A stretch of 64,000 nt of DNA from Streptomyces sp. CB00455 (GCF_001905445.1 NZ_LIVQ01000014.1:31169-95168), one strand, 5' to 3'. Positions 32,947-41,606 are shown, counted from the stretch's first letter. The notes: generated from the letters alone by a model not told the origin. Numbers and translations are program-made.

Positions 32947-33984
32947 ATGACGATGACGGAGGGGCAGAGGGTGGGGAAGCAGCGAGCGGGATGGCGACCG
33001 GACCGACTGCGTGAGCAGCGCGAGGCACACGGCCTGACCCTGGAAAAGGCTGGCGAGAGGCTTCGCGAAGTGGCGGAGCGTGCCAAGTTGAAGGGGATTC
33101 CCGCCGCGAATCCGCAGACACTGTGGCAGCACGAGCAGGGCGAGGTTTACCCGGGCCCTCACTACCGGCGCGCCTATTGCCTCCTCTACCGGGCCACCGA
33201 GCCCGACCTCGGCTTCAGGACCGCGCTTCCCGGCGAGGAGACTTCCTTCAAGCTCACGCCGATGGACGATCGCCTCAACGGCGCGCACGTCCTGGCCGTC
33301 GAACGGGCCATCCACCGCATCTCACCCGGCAGCGAGGACGCTGGCCACTTCGCCCTCCAGCAGCGCATCATCGACGCTTGGAAGCGGAGGCACACCGGCG
33401 GTGACCCGCACCGCCCCGTCCTGATCCTGGTCGGCGGGTACGCCGGCAGCGGCAAGACCGAGCTCGCGCGGTTTTTCGTCCAGCTCACCGGTTGGCCGCT
33501 GCTCGACAAGGATCCCCTTACCCGGCCGCTGGTGGAGCGCCTCCTGGTGGCGTTGGGCGGCGACCCGAACGACCGACACACCGAGCTCTACAGGGAGCGT
33601 GTCCGGTCTGTGGAGTACGACTGCCTCATGCAGTCGGCCATGGCCAACATCAAGTGCGGGATCAGCACGGTGCTGAGCGCGCCGTTCATCTCGGAGATGA
33701 CGGACCCGGAGTGGATGCAGCGCCTGTCCAACCGGGCCGCGTCCATGGGGGTCGACGTCTTCCCCGTGTGGGTGCGCTGTGATGAGGAGTCGATGCGGGA
33801 GTACATCACCTTCCGCTCGGCGGCCCGGGACGCCTGGAAGCTCGCCCGCTGGGACGAGTACATGGCGACGATCAACCTGGACCTGCGGCCGGCGGTTCCA
33901 CATCTGGTCGTCGACAACCGGTTGGGCACCGCGGTGACGCTTGCGGACCAGGCGCGCCAGGCAATAGGGGCGATGTACGCATGA
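32947..33984 (+). CDS. HTH plus P-loop kinase fusion protein
   Basis: 345 residues. N-terminal XRE-like region (LREQREAHGLTLEKAGERL...TLWQHEQGEVYPG, about residues 18-75), then a P-loop NTPase with Walker A GGYAGSGKTELA near residue 165, a DKDPL stretch at 190 and an arginine-rich lid near 280. It resembles zeta-toxin or chloramphenicol-phosphotransferase-like kinases joined to a regulator. The stop overlaps the next start (ATGA), so it is coupled to a second kinase-like gene. Confidence 0.7.
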   Translation: MTMTEGQRVGKQRAGWRPDRLREQREAHGLTLEKAGERLREVAERAKLKGIPAANPQTLWQHEQGEVYPGPHYRRAYCLLYRATEPDLGFRTALPGEETSFKLTPMDDRLNGAHVLAVERAIHRISPGSEDAGHFALQQRIIDAWKRRHTGGDPHRPVLILVGGYAGSGKTELARFFVQLTGWPLLDKDPLTRPLVERLLVALGGDPNDRHTELYRERVRSVEYDCLMQSAMANIKCGISTVLSAPFISEMTDPEWMQRLSNRAASMGVDVFPVWVRCDEESMREYITFRSAARDAWKLARWDEYMATINLDLRPAVPHLVVDNRLGTAVTLADQARQAIGAMYA

Positions 33985-34544
33985 CCGTGAAGAGGGGTGT
34001 CGTCCTTTACGGTCCGCCGGCGGCGGGCAAGGACACCGTCACTACCGCGCTGGCCCAGCTGAGCCCGGCATACGCGCAGTTCGCGCGGCTCAAGGTCGGC
34101 TCGGGTAAGTCCGCCGGGTACCGAATGGGTACGGCCGAGCAGCTCCGCGAGCTGGAAGCCGCGGGCGCCGTCGTCTACGCGAACAGCCGGTACGGCAACA
34201 CCTACGTCATCGACGCACCCGGTCTGGACGACGCATTCACAGTCGGCGTGCCGGTGGTGCACCTCGGGCAGATCGACGGCATCCGGGCCCTGGTCGACGG
34301 CTATCCGGCGAGCTGGTCCGTGGTGCTGCTGTGGTGCTCTCGCGAGGCGACCTCAGAGCGATCCGTCGGCCGGGGAGACGGCGACACCACGGCACGTCTG
34401 ACGGCGTGGGATGCGACCCGCGAGGACCTGGACGCGCACCCGGAGTCGGTCTGGGACCTCACGGTGGACACCACGATGGCGTCGCCACGGGAGGCTGCGC
34501 GGCTTATCGACCAGTTGCTGCAGGCGGGGGCAAGGACGGCATGA
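33981..34544 (+). CDS. Guanylate-kinase-like P-loop protein
   Basis: 187 residues. Walker A GPPAAGKDT at the N terminus, then VGSGKSAGYRMGT (the nucleotide-binding region of guanylate-kinase-like enzymes), a beta-strand VVHLGQIDGI, and a lid with SREATSERSVGRGDGDT. Substrate unknown. Translationally coupled to the HTH-kinase gene, so the pair may act in one pathway. Confidence 0.7.
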   Translation: MTVKRGVVLYGPPAAGKDTVTTALAQLSPAYAQFARLKVGSGKSAGYRMGTAEQLRELEAAGAVVYANSRYGNTYVIDAPGLDDAFTVGVPVVHLGQIDGIRALVDGYPASWSVVLLWCSREATSERSVGRGDGDTTARLTAWDATREDLDAHPESVWDLTVDTTMASPREAARLIDQLLQAGARTA

Positions 34545-34551
34545 GCGCGGG

Positions 34552-35391
34552 CTACGGCTGGGCGAGTCGGTCCAGGGCGTCGGTGAGCGTGAGTTCGCCG
34601 TTGTCCTTGACGACATGCCACCGAGCCAGCGTGGATGCGGCCGCCCGCAGCATCTCGGGCGGAAGGCCGACGGCCGCGAGCGCGTCGGCGGCTTCCTCCA
34701 GCTCTGGGCCCCAGCGCCAGGCGCGGACTGCGGTCTTGGCGATGTACTGCGGTTCGGAGAGGTACGAGTCGGTGCGCTTCGAGGCGACCTCGAGGAGCTC
34801 CTGGTCCACCCCGTGCTCGCGCGCCATCCCGACCGCGAGTGCCACCAGGACCCGCGACGTCTTCTGGAAGCTCGTGTACGCCAGCTTCAGCGCGGACGCC
34901 TTCCCGACCTCCGTGCCCAGCACTGCGGTCCGGACGGCGGTGCCCGCGAAGAGTGCCTCGATCTGCTCGGTCGCAGCGTTCAGGCCGGACAGGTACAGGG
35001 TCGATGTCTTGCCGCTGACCGGTGGGGAGCCGACGACCGCGCCGTCCACGACGGTCGTATCCGGTTCGAGCAGCGCAGTGATGCGCTGCGCCCGCTCGGG
35101 GTTGATGGCATTCGCCTCCAAGTACACCCCGGCGAAGCCGTGCTGGGCGACGTCACGGGCGAGGTCCTCGGCGGCGGCTGGCGGGCAGAGGCTGATGATG
35201 ATGTCGCTGCGGTCCAGCAGTTCGGCCACCGTGTACACGGGCGTCAGGCCGAACTGGGCGGCGCGCGCTGCTGACGCGGGACTGCGGCCGGCCTCGCACC
35301 ACAGGACCGCGGCCGCATTGGTCGCGGCGCAGGCGGCGACGGCGGCCCCCATGCTGCCGGGGTGGAGAATGCCGACGGTCGGTTGGTCCAC
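34552..35391 (-). CDS. NAD(P)-dependent dehydrogenase of the hydroxyisobutyrate type
   Basis: 279 residues. Rossmann start VGILHPGSMGAAVA, then SDIIISLCPPAAAEDLA, the substrate loop YLEANAINP and DGAVVGSPP, and a helical C-terminal domain resembling DUF1932 (GKASALKLAYTSFQKTSRVL). The lysine of the catalytic motif (GxGxxxKxxxN type) is present in KASALKLAYTS but the Asn is not. GTG 35391 follows GGAG and lies four bases after the HAD gene stop, so the two form an operon. Confidence 0.8.
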   Translation of the reverse strand: MDQPTVGILHPGSMGAAVAACAATNAAAVLWCEAGRSPASAARAAQFGLTPVYTVAELLDRSDIIISLCPPAAAEDLARDVAQHGFAGVYLEANAINPERAQRITALLEPDTTVVDGAVVGSPPVSGKTSTLYLSGLNAATEQIEALFAGTAVRTAVLGTEVGKASALKLAYTSFQKTSRVLVALAVGMAREHGVDQELLEVASKRTDSYLSEPQYIAKTAVRAWRWGPELEEAADALAAVGLPPEMLRAAASTLARWHVVKDNGELTLTDALDRLAQP

Positions 35392-35395
35392 GGTG

Positions 35396-36046
35396 CTACT
35401 CCGAGGTCTCGTTGAGCAGGATGGTAATGGCCTCGGTGACGTCGTCGACGACGTGATGCGCGGCGGGAAGGTCCGTCGGCCAGGGACGTCCGCGCAACCA
35501 GATGGTGCGCAGGCCAGCCTGGTGGCCGCCGCCAATGTCGCCGGTCGGGTTGTCGCCGGTCATCCAGCCGCCGTTGGCGAGGTCGTGTCCGCAGCGGGAG
35601 GCGGCGACTGCAAAGAGCTCCGGGTCTGGCTTGCGGATCTCCAGATCGCCCGAGACCGCCACGCCGTCGACCAGGTTGGTGAGTCCGGTCGCGGCAAGCT
35701 TAGCGCGCTGGATATCGCTGGCTCCGTTGGTGACGATGCCGATGGTCCAGGCGGCTGCGCGAAGTTGCGCCAGGCCCTCGAGGACGGCTGGCCGACAGGT
35801 AACGGCGGTAGCCATCAGCTGCACGTACTCCTGCCACAACTGCGCGGCGGTCACTGCCAGGCCGAAGGCATCTCGCAGGCGGACGAAGTCGTTGGGGTTC
35901 GCGCGGTCGGCCAGTTCAGTGCGCAGGCGCTGCTCGGTGGGGGCGTCGAAGTTGTGAGTGTGGCAGAGCGCGGTGACGGCGTCGCTAAGGGCGGCCTGCC
36001 GGTCAACGAGCGTGCCGTCCAAGTCGAAGAGGGCGAGTCGGGCCAT
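35396..36046 (-). CDS. HAD-superfamily hydrolase
   Basis: 216 residues. Motif I FDLDGTLVD, motif II VTNGAS, motif III RKPDPELF, motif IV TGDNPTGDIGGG, with a helical cap between. Typical subclass I phosphatase; substrate unknown. First gene of a minus-strand pair with the dehydrogenase, converging on the kinase pair. Confidence 0.87.
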   Translation of the reverse strand: MARLALFDLDGTLVDRQAALSDAVTALCHTHNFDAPTEQRLRTELADRANPNDFVRLRDAFGLAVTAAQLWQEYVQLMATAVTCRPAVLEGLAQLRAAAWTIGIVTNGASDIQRAKLAATGLTNLVDGVAVSGDLEIRKPDPELFAVAASRCGHDLANGGWMTGDNPTGDIGGGHQAGLRTIWLRGRPWPTDLPAAHHVVDDVTEAITILLNETSE

Positions 36047-36112
36047 GGGGAGGAACCGTACTGGTGCGGGGACAGACGGCGATTACACCTCCCTCTCAGG
36101 GTCCCGCTGGTG

Positions 36113-36118
36113 TATCTT
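36113..36118 (+). promoter_or_regulatory. -10-like box of the XRE gene
   Basis: TATCTT 38 bp upstream of ATG 36151 in the divergent space between the HAD and XRE genes. No convincing -35 was found. Confidence 0.35.
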
Positions 36119-36150
36119 TCAGAGATCTGTCGATCATGAGAGGCTGCGCC

Positions 36151-36456
36151 ATGCCTGACCCGGACCGCCTGAGGCAGGTCGATGCCCTGCTGGACGGCCT
36201 GGACGACGTCCTGCCGGCGCCCCGAGTGTGCGCCCAGCTCCGTGTTGCCGCTGGCCTCACACAGAAGGATGTTGCGGACGTTGTAGGCGTGAAGCGCGTG
36301 GCGGTCGCGCGCTGGGAGTCAGGCGAAGCCCGCCCTCGGCGCCCGCACCGCGAGGTCTACCTCCACCTGCTCAAGGGCCTCGCAGAACGTTTTCCCGAAG
36401 CCACTCAGCTGGATGAGGGCATGCCGACGCCGACCTCCGAAGGGGGATCGGGATGA
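36151..36456 (+). CDS. XRE-family regulator
   Basis: 101 residues. The helix-turn-helix is LRVAAGLTQKDVADVVGVKRVAVARWESGEARPR, typical of Cro/C1 proteins. ATG 36151 follows GAGAGG. It directly precedes the repeat-bearing non-coding stretch and the Rep-like gene, so it could control replication genes. Confidence 0.8.
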   Translation: MPDPDRLRQVDALLDGLDDVLPAPRVCAQLRVAAGLTQKDVADVVGVKRVAVARWESGEARPRRPHREVYLHLLKGLAERFPEATQLDEGMPTPTSEGGSG

Positions 36457-36487
36457 CCTAGCGGCCATCGGCCGCGCGCGCCAAGAA

Positions 36488-36504
36488 GCGGACTAACCAC
36501 CCGC
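36488..36504 (+). repeat. Direct repeat copy 1 (17 bp)
   Basis: GCGGACTAACCACCCGC, repeated without change 44 bp downstream. Confidence 0.7.
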
Positions 36505-36531
36505 CGGCCGTCGCGCGGCCCGTCTCCGACT

Positions 36532-36548
36532 GCGGACTAACCACCCGC
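36532..36548 (+). repeat. Direct repeat copy 2 (17 bp)
   Basis: Second copy of GCGGACTAACCACCCGC. Two copies only, so this is weaker than a classical iteron array. Confidence 0.7.
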
Positions 36549-36849
36549 GTCGGCTGCTCAGATCCCGGTTCCAGCCGGTTCTGAGCTGCGGCTCACCGAG
36601 CCGCTCATTTCCACACGGCCCCTAACCAGGGCCACAGCACCACCGGCCACTCACCACGGCCACCACAGCCGCGTCAGCACCGGCTGCGCGCGCTTCACCG
36701 CACCGCCCCCACCACAGGGGCTCTGCGACTCAGCTCCACCGACACGAGAGGAGAGACCTCCCCAGCCGTTCGGTGTCTGCCCGCTCCTCCCGGAGGGGGC
36801 TGTCACCTACATCCACTCGCCGACCAGTCCGCTCGCGGACCGTGTCGGG

Positions 36850-37170
36850 TTGACTATGGAAGTTGGTGTCCTCGCCATAGTGCACGATCTGGTGTCCCCT
36901 GAAAAGCCGACCAGTGCCCGTTTCATCCCGTTTCGGGCATTTTCAAGCGCCTGCTTGATCAGATTCACAGGACGTCGCGACGCGAGGCGAGCCGAGTTCA
37001 CGGTGGTCTCGCCGTCGGGGCGCATCCCGTCCGGCGGGAAGCGCTTCAAGATTTATGCCCGCCGGGCGGGAGCGAACCGGGTCCTCGGCGCTTCCCGGAC
37101 TCTGTCCACAGGCCGCCTGCGCAAGGCTGCCGAGATGATCTCTATCTCCTCCGTCCGGGCGGGCCAGTGA
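36850..37170 (+). CDS. Tentative leader ORF ahead of the Rep-like gene
   Basis: The frame is open from 36850 and its stop overlaps the GTG of the Rep-like gene (GTGA at 37167-37170), the usual sign of coupling here. The basic C-terminal half (GGKRFKIYARRAGANRV...LSTGRLRKAAEMI) looks protein-like. The start is unclear: the TTG at 36850 may instead be a -35 element, and GTG 37000 is an alternative. Confidence 0.35.
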   Translation: MTMEVGVLAIVHDLVSPEKPTSARFIPFRAFSSACLIRFTGRRDARRAEFTVVSPSGRIPSGGKRFKIYARRAGANRVLGASRTLSTGRLRKAAEMISISSVRAGQ

Positions 37171-38624
37171 GCGCCGTGGCGGCGTCGGCCGCCGTGTTGC
37201 TCCCCGCTCCGCGCCGTGCCGTCGACGACGCCGACGCGGTCGCCGTGCTGCCCGAGCTGTTCGTGGCCGAGGCATCGCAGTGGCTGTCGACGTCGTCGGG
37301 CCGGATCGCGGGTGAGGGCTACAGCTGGATGCAGGCGGTCCACTGGGTCGCCGGGTCCGGGCTGTACCAGCCGCGGCGCCACCGGTCTCATGGCCCGCGC
37401 TCCTTCGGACCGACGACGGTGCGGGTCGCCCAGGAACTCGCAGAGCTGTTCCCCTGCCGTCCGGGGATCGAGTACCTGGTGCGCCGCACCGGGTTGTCGG
37501 AGCGGTCGGTGGAGTACCACCTAGGGATGCTGCGGGAGGCCGGGCTGCTTGCGTACATCGTGCGGGGCACCCGGATCCGCGGTCAGGCCGCGCAGGCGTC
37601 GGAGTTCGCGCGGATGGTGCCGGTGGAGTTCGACGCGGCGCTGGGCATCCGTACGGCCGGTGAGGGCACCGGGCGGCGGATGACCGGGATCGCGGAGGCC
37701 GGCCGGGAGCTGATGACGGCACTGGCGAAGAAGGCGGCTCGCAAGGTCCGCAAGCGGCGGGCGAAGTCGTCCTCGAAGGTCCCGGCGAAGGGTGCTCGGA
37801 AGGGCGCTGACCAGGGTGCTGTGACGGTTGTTTCGGATGAGGCCCGTTGCACCCCAATAGGGGGTAGTTCCCGCAGTGTTTCTTCTGCGGGTACTACTTC
37901 CTTCCCCCCTGAGAGCAAGCTCGCAAGCGGGCAGAGCGATTTCCCCACCCCGAAGAAGGTCAAGCGCGGTCACCGCAAGCTCAACAGCGTCGGGCGCCGT
38001 TTCCAGCTGGCCTCGGAGCTGATCCGCCAGGTGCCGTGGATGGGCCGGGCCGCAGTGCCTCGGATCGCCTGGATCCTCAGCGAGGTCGCGGACGCCAGCT
38101 GGACCGCCGACGAGGTGATCGCGTTCCTCGACCTGGGCGACGCCCCGGAGCGGGTGCACCGCCCGTCAGGCTTCCTCGCCGGGCGGCTAAAGGGTGCGGT
38201 GGCCCTGTGGCCGCACGCCGAGGGCCGAGCCCGCGCCGTCCAGGCGTACCGGGATTCCCGCCGCGCCGAGCAGGCCCGCCACCAGGAGTGGGAGGGCCGC
38301 TGGCAGGCCCCGCGCAGCGAGTCGGTCCGCCGCCTGGTGGCCGAGGCATTCATCCCCCGTCAGGAGCAGCCGATGGACAGCACGCAGGGCGAGGTCCTGC
38401 CCGCCGAGACCAGCATCGACGACCTCGCGGCGGAGGAGGTGGCGGAGCTGCGGGCGACGGCTCGGGGCGAGTTCATGCGCGGCGAGACCACGCTCATCAC
38501 CTCCACGGTCGACGCGTTCGGGCGGCCCACCGCCGAGCGGCTCTACGGCGCTGACCTGGTGCAGCGCGCTCTTCGCTTCACGAGCGGCAGCCGCAGCTCG
38601 CTGATGACCCTGGGACACCGGTAG
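37167..38624 (+). CDS. Replication-initiator-like winged-helix protein
   Basis: 485 residues. A helix-turn-helix lies near residues 95-135 (YLVRRTGLSERSVEYHLGMLREAGLL), then a lysine/arginine-rich linker (KKAARKVRKRRAKSSSK), then a second helical region (LASELIRQVPWMGRAAVPRIAWIL) and a C-terminal acidic part. I do not recognise a named Rep family. The call rests on this architecture plus the DciA-like gene 9 bp behind it and the repeat region ahead. It could instead be a plasmid transcription regulator. Confidence 0.5.
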   Translation: MSAVAASAAVLLPAPRRAVDDADAVAVLPELFVAEASQWLSTSSGRIAGEGYSWMQAVHWVAGSGLYQPRRHRSHGPRSFGPTTVRVAQELAELFPCRPGIEYLVRRTGLSERSVEYHLGMLREAGLLAYIVRGTRIRGQAAQASEFARMVPVEFDAALGIRTAGEGTGRRMTGIAEAGRELMTALAKKAARKVRKRRAKSSSKVPAKGARKGADQGAVTVVSDEARCTPIGGSSRSVSSAGTTSFPPESKLASGQSDFPTPKKVKRGHRKLNSVGRRFQLASELIRQVPWMGRAAVPRIAWILSEVADASWTADEVIAFLDLGDAPERVHRPSGFLAGRLKGAVALWPHAEGRARAVQAYRDSRRAEQARHQEWEGRWQAPRSESVRRLVAEAFIPRQEQPMDSTQGEVLPAETSIDDLAAEEVAELRATARGEFMRGETTLITSTVDAFGRPTAERLYGADLVQRALRFTSGSRSSLMTLGHR

Positions 38625-38633
38625 GAGGCCACG

Positions 38634-39530
38634 ATGACCGAGACGATCACTCACACCCAGCAGGACCAGGAGCAGCCCGTGGCGGCCGCCGGGAAGCTTT
38701 CCGGGGTCGACCTGGCCCGGGTCGCGCTGTACCAGGCCCGGGAGGCCGCCAAGGCCCGCGGCGCATCAAGCGGGGCCCGGAAGACGAGGCGCAGTGTCCG
38801 CACCTCGGCCTCGCGGCGTGACGGGCGCGAGGTCACCAGTTTCGGAGCTGTGCTCCAGGGCCTGATGGCCGACCGGGCCTGGGACATCCCCACCGCTGGC
38901 GGCAACATTCTGGACCGATGGCCGGACATTGCGGCCCCCGTCTCCCCGCATCTGGCCGCGCACGTCACAGCGACGGCGTTCCACACGGAGACCGGGCAGC
39001 TGGACCTGCGCCCCGACTCTCCCGCGTACGCCACCCAGCTCCGCCTGCTCAACGCCCGGATCATTGACGCAGCCAACGATGCGGCCGGCACGCAGGCGGT
39101 ACGGACCATCCGGGTCCTGGCCGTCGGTCAGACCACGGTGCCGGAGCCCCGTTCGGTCGCTCCGGCACCCTCGGCGGTCGCAGTGCCCGCGGCTCCAGTG
39201 AGGACCCGGGACATGGCCGCCGCCGGCTTTCACCGGGCGCTCGCCGCCCACCAGGCCGTCCCGCGCACTCGAGGCGTGCCCCTGGACATCGCAGAGGCCG
39301 CCGCGCGGCAGGCCCGCGTGCTGCGCGAGCTCAGCGAGTGGGCGTTCCCCGACCCGGAGAAGAACGCCGACGACCAGCCGGCGCCGATCGACACCACTGT
39401 CCAGCAGCGGCGCCGCGCGTTCGCCGCCACGGAGACGGCTGCTCTGCACCGGGCCCGAGCCGAGCGCGCCCAGCGGGCCGGGGCCGCGGTCATCCTGCCG
39501 CAGACCGCCCCGCTGAAGTCGACGGCATGA
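38634..39530 (+). CDS. DciA-like (DUF721) helicase-loader protein
   Basis: 298 residues. The central region matches DUF721/DciA: LSGVDLARVALYQAREAAKA (the family's start), GAVLQGLMADRAWDIPTAGG, ILDRWPDIA and LDLRPDSPAYATQLRLLNARII. In bacteria without DnaC, DciA loads the replicative helicase DnaB. The copy is longer than the usual 160-190 residues because of an extra C-terminal helical region. ATG 38634 follows GGAGG. It sits 9 bp after the Rep-like gene, implying a plasmid-borne replication module. Confidence 0.75.
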   Translation: MTETITHTQQDQEQPVAAAGKLSGVDLARVALYQAREAAKARGASSGARKTRRSVRTSASRRDGREVTSFGAVLQGLMADRAWDIPTAGGNILDRWPDIAAPVSPHLAAHVTATAFHTETGQLDLRPDSPAYATQLRLLNARIIDAANDAAGTQAVRTIRVLAVGQTTVPEPRSVAPAPSAVAVPAAPVRTRDMAAAGFHRALAAHQAVPRTRGVPLDIAEAAARQARVLRELSEWAFPDPEKNADDQPAPIDTTVQQRRRAFAATETAALHRARAERAQRAGAAVILPQTAPLKSTA

Positions 39531-39631
39531 CCGGGTCGGGTGGGGTCGAGGGAGCGGGGCGTGCACGCTGCGGCTGATTCCCTGCGGGTGCGTTGGCAGT
39601 TCACGCCCTGCCACACTCCGGAGCCGGTGGC

Positions 39632-39637
39632 TACGCT
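39632..39637 (+). promoter_or_regulatory. -10 box for a leaderless transcript
   Basis: TACGCT followed by 7 bases and ATG 39645, the same as upstream of the gene at 29004. Confidence 0.5.
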
Positions 39638-39644
39638 GCCGGGT

Positions 39645-40142
39645 ATGTCGAAGCACCGTCAGTGGCCTGGCCCGAAGGGGCAGTCCTACGTTGCCGCACC
39701 GCAGCTTCCGGCGTACGACCGGCCGCCGGCCTCGGACGTCACCATCGTGCACCGCGACGGAACGCAGGAGAGCCGGCCCGCCCTGGCCCCGCGCCTGTCG
39801 CGGGGCTCCCACGACCCCGCACGTGTCCCGCCCAAGCGGCCGGCGCAGAAGTGCGGCAGCTGCGCCGGGGTCTTCAAGAAGAACCAGGAGCCGCGCCGCG
39901 TGAACGGCCGTCTCCTGCATCAGCCCGGCGAGTGCGAGCCCGTGGCCGTACAGCCAATCCAGCACCGTCCGACAGGTCGGGTGGTCCCCTTGCACGAGAA
40001 GGTCGCCCGCCGGTTCTGGATTCGCCGGCGGTGCCCCGTCTGCGACGCCAAGGGCGGCCAGGACTGCACCGACCCGGGGGAGCAGGGCGGCGAGGCGTTC
40101 AGGTTCAGCGGGAGCACGGCCACGTCGAGCGGATCGCGCTGA
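39645..40142 (+). CDS. Unknown zinc-knuckle protein, probably frameshifted at its 3' end
   Basis: 165 residues. N-terminal half basic and proline-rich (PPASDVTIVHRDGTQESRP), then CGSCAGVFKKNQEPRRVNGRLLHQPGEC, a likely C2HC-type zinc site, then CPVCDAKGGQDCTDPG. The last 15 residues (FSGSTATSSGSR) look out of frame, and the frame just downstream continues with a similar CPVCHAKPDAAC motif. A degenerate second copy of the first 320 bp lies at 56345-56675. Confidence 0.55.
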   Translation: MSKHRQWPGPKGQSYVAAPQLPAYDRPPASDVTIVHRDGTQESRPALAPRLSRGSHDPARVPPKRPAQKCGSCAGVFKKNQEPRRVNGRLLHQPGECEPVAVQPIQHRPTGRVVPLHEKVARRFWIRRRCPVCDAKGGQDCTDPGEQGGEAFRFSGSTATSSGSR

Positions 40143-40372
40143 TCCTGAAGGAGCGCGAGGCGGCCACGGCAGCCAAGGAAGCCCGGCGCCCGGAAGACCT
40201 GCCAACCGAACGGGGGACCGCGAGCATGGTGCCCTACTACCGGCTGATGAACATCTCCTGCCCGGTGTGTCACGCTAAGCCCGACGCCGCGTGCTCCCTG
40301 CCCGCCGGATCCCACCAGGCGAGGCGGGACATCCTCAACCACCACCTCACCCGCACCGGCGGCCGCCGGTAG
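40143..40372 (+). pseudogene. Detached C-terminal part of the 39645 gene
   Basis: In another frame the sequence reads REHGHVERIALILKEREAA and later CPVCHAKPDAACSLPAGSHQARRD before a stop at 40372. There is no ribosome site or plausible start, so it is best explained as the end of the preceding gene after a frameshift near 40100. Confidence 0.45.
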
Positions 40373-40519
40373 ACGCCCCACCGTCCCACTCCTCCGAGTC
40401 TGCGATGACGTCGGACTCGATGTCCATATGTCCGGCGTGCCCGCGCAGATACGGCTCGGCACCCACCGGAGCGTGGAACGCTGGTTTCGCGGCGAGGGCC
40501 GTCGGCCAGGATCGGGGAC

Positions 40520-40738
40520 ATGAGTGAGCTGATATGGCACAAGGACGCCTCGATCGAGCTGTCCACGGCCCTCCCGGAGAGGTACGACTTCCGGGGCGCC
40601 CAGATCGCCTTCAGTGGCGGCTTCGTCTACATCCGTCCTGACCCTAACAACGTGGGCCGCAGCAGCAATCGGGTGTTCGTGGTGCCGGCCTCTGCAGTGG
40701 TGCGAGCGGAGTTGCCGAACGGCGCGGCCGAGTTGTAG
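40520..40738 (+). CDS. Unknown 72-residue protein
   Basis: Beta-rich sequence (AQIAFSGGFVYIRPDPN, NRVFVVPASAVVRAEL). ATG 40520 is 7 bases after CAGGAT, another possible leaderless start, with GGGGAC close by. A strong terminator follows. Confidence 0.5.
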   Translation: MSELIWHKDASIELSTALPERYDFRGAQIAFSGGFVYIRPDPNNVGRSSNRVFVVPASAVVRAELPNGAAEL

Positions 40739-40755
40739 CAAGTCCCGGACGTGTT

Positions 40756-40789
40756 GCAGGGCCCGGCGGAAGACTCTGCCGGGCCCTGC
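40756..40789 (+). terminator. Terminator after 40520-40738
   Basis: 12-bp perfect stem (40756-40767 with 40778-40789) followed by TCTTGTC, 18 bp past the stop. Confidence 0.75.
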
Positions 40790-41465
40790 CTCTTGTCGTA
40801 CGTCCTTCGGCCCACGAGAGTCGTCACGGTGGGGAAGGAAGTCCAGGCGGCCGACCCGTGGGCCGTGCCACCTTGCGGAAGCGCCCCGCTGCAACGGGGG
40901 CTCCTGAGTTCTGCGGTGCGTGTCCGGACCGTTGGACCTGCGCCTCTTTCGTACGCGCGCTCGCGTCCGCGGACACGAGCGTCCCTGCGCGCACGTGGGA
41001 ACGAGTTCAAGGATGCGGGGGATAATTGACCTCGGCAAGGAGAAGCAGGCACCCAAGTTCCTTCACCAGCCCCGACACCTGCTCTGACCTGCATATACAG
41101 GGCAAGGAAGCCGACGATCAGCGCGATATTCAATGGAACCCGAACCATTCGTTAAACAATTCCGTTCCACCTCTTAAAAAACAGCGGAGCCGTTTATTTA
41201 ATGCTGCCTCCAAGGGGAACTGGAACGCCATTGTCAGGCGTATGCCTGGGTAGCGTGGGACCTGCTGTCGTCTGTGGCTGCAACCACTGGCAGTGAAATC
41301 CCGTGCCCTGCAAGGCACTTGAGCACCGCGTACGGACCGCAAGTCACCTGTCGTTCTCGCGTATGGGAGTTCCCTTCCTTGTCTCTGTTGCTTCCTGAGC
41401 CCGTTCCTGCTGAGCAGAATGGGCCGTGCTCGCACACCCCGGCGAGCACCACGAAGTCCTCGCCC
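40790..41465. other. Gene-free stretch with an AT-rich patch
   Basis: No gene with convincing start and product. A patch at about 41085-41230 is clearly AT-richer than its surroundings (e.g. CTTAAAAAACAG, GTTTATTTAATG). A minus-strand frame from ATG 41148 begins with a hydrophobic helix (LNIALIVGFLALYMQV) but then becomes non-protein-like. It may be a fragment of foreign DNA. Confidence 0.4.
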
Positions 41466-41606
41466 GTGGCCGCCTTACTCCTGCTGGTCATACTTCTGGC
41501 CGCGCTGGTCGTCCTGCTGGCCCGCGGGATGAAGCTGGAGGAGGCCCTCGCAGTGCTGGGGGCCGGCGGGCTGCTGGCCGCCGAGCTGCGCCAGCGTCTG
41601 CTCTGA
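41466..41606 (+). CDS. Small membrane protein, 46 residues
   Basis: From GTG 41466: one strong hydrophobic helix (ALLLLVILLAALVVLLA) then an amphipathic helix (LEEALAVLGAGGLLAAELRQRL). The frame is open upstream to 41274, but that part is not protein-like. No ribosome site was found. It resembles the small membrane proteins often next to regulators on plasmids. Confidence 0.4.
   Translation: MAALLLLVILLAALVVLLARGMKLEEALAVLGAGGLLAAELRQRLL

Larger units (their letters stand above)
36457..36849. other. Gene-free stretch with direct repeats; candidate replication origin or rep control region
   Basis: 393 bp without a supportable gene, rich in CCACC tracts on one strand. It carries a 17-bp perfect direct repeat (36488 and 36532). 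It lies between an XRE regulator and the Rep-like and DciA-like genes, where iterons or a rep promoter would be expected. An inverted repeat (ACTATGG 36853-36859 with CCATAGT 36875-36881) overlaps a TTGACT at 36850. Confidence 0.4.

Noticed and set aside
36488..36548. Possible CRISPR or iteron array
   Set aside because: Only two copies of the 17-bp repeat with one spacer, and no cas genes. Kept only as a direct repeat.
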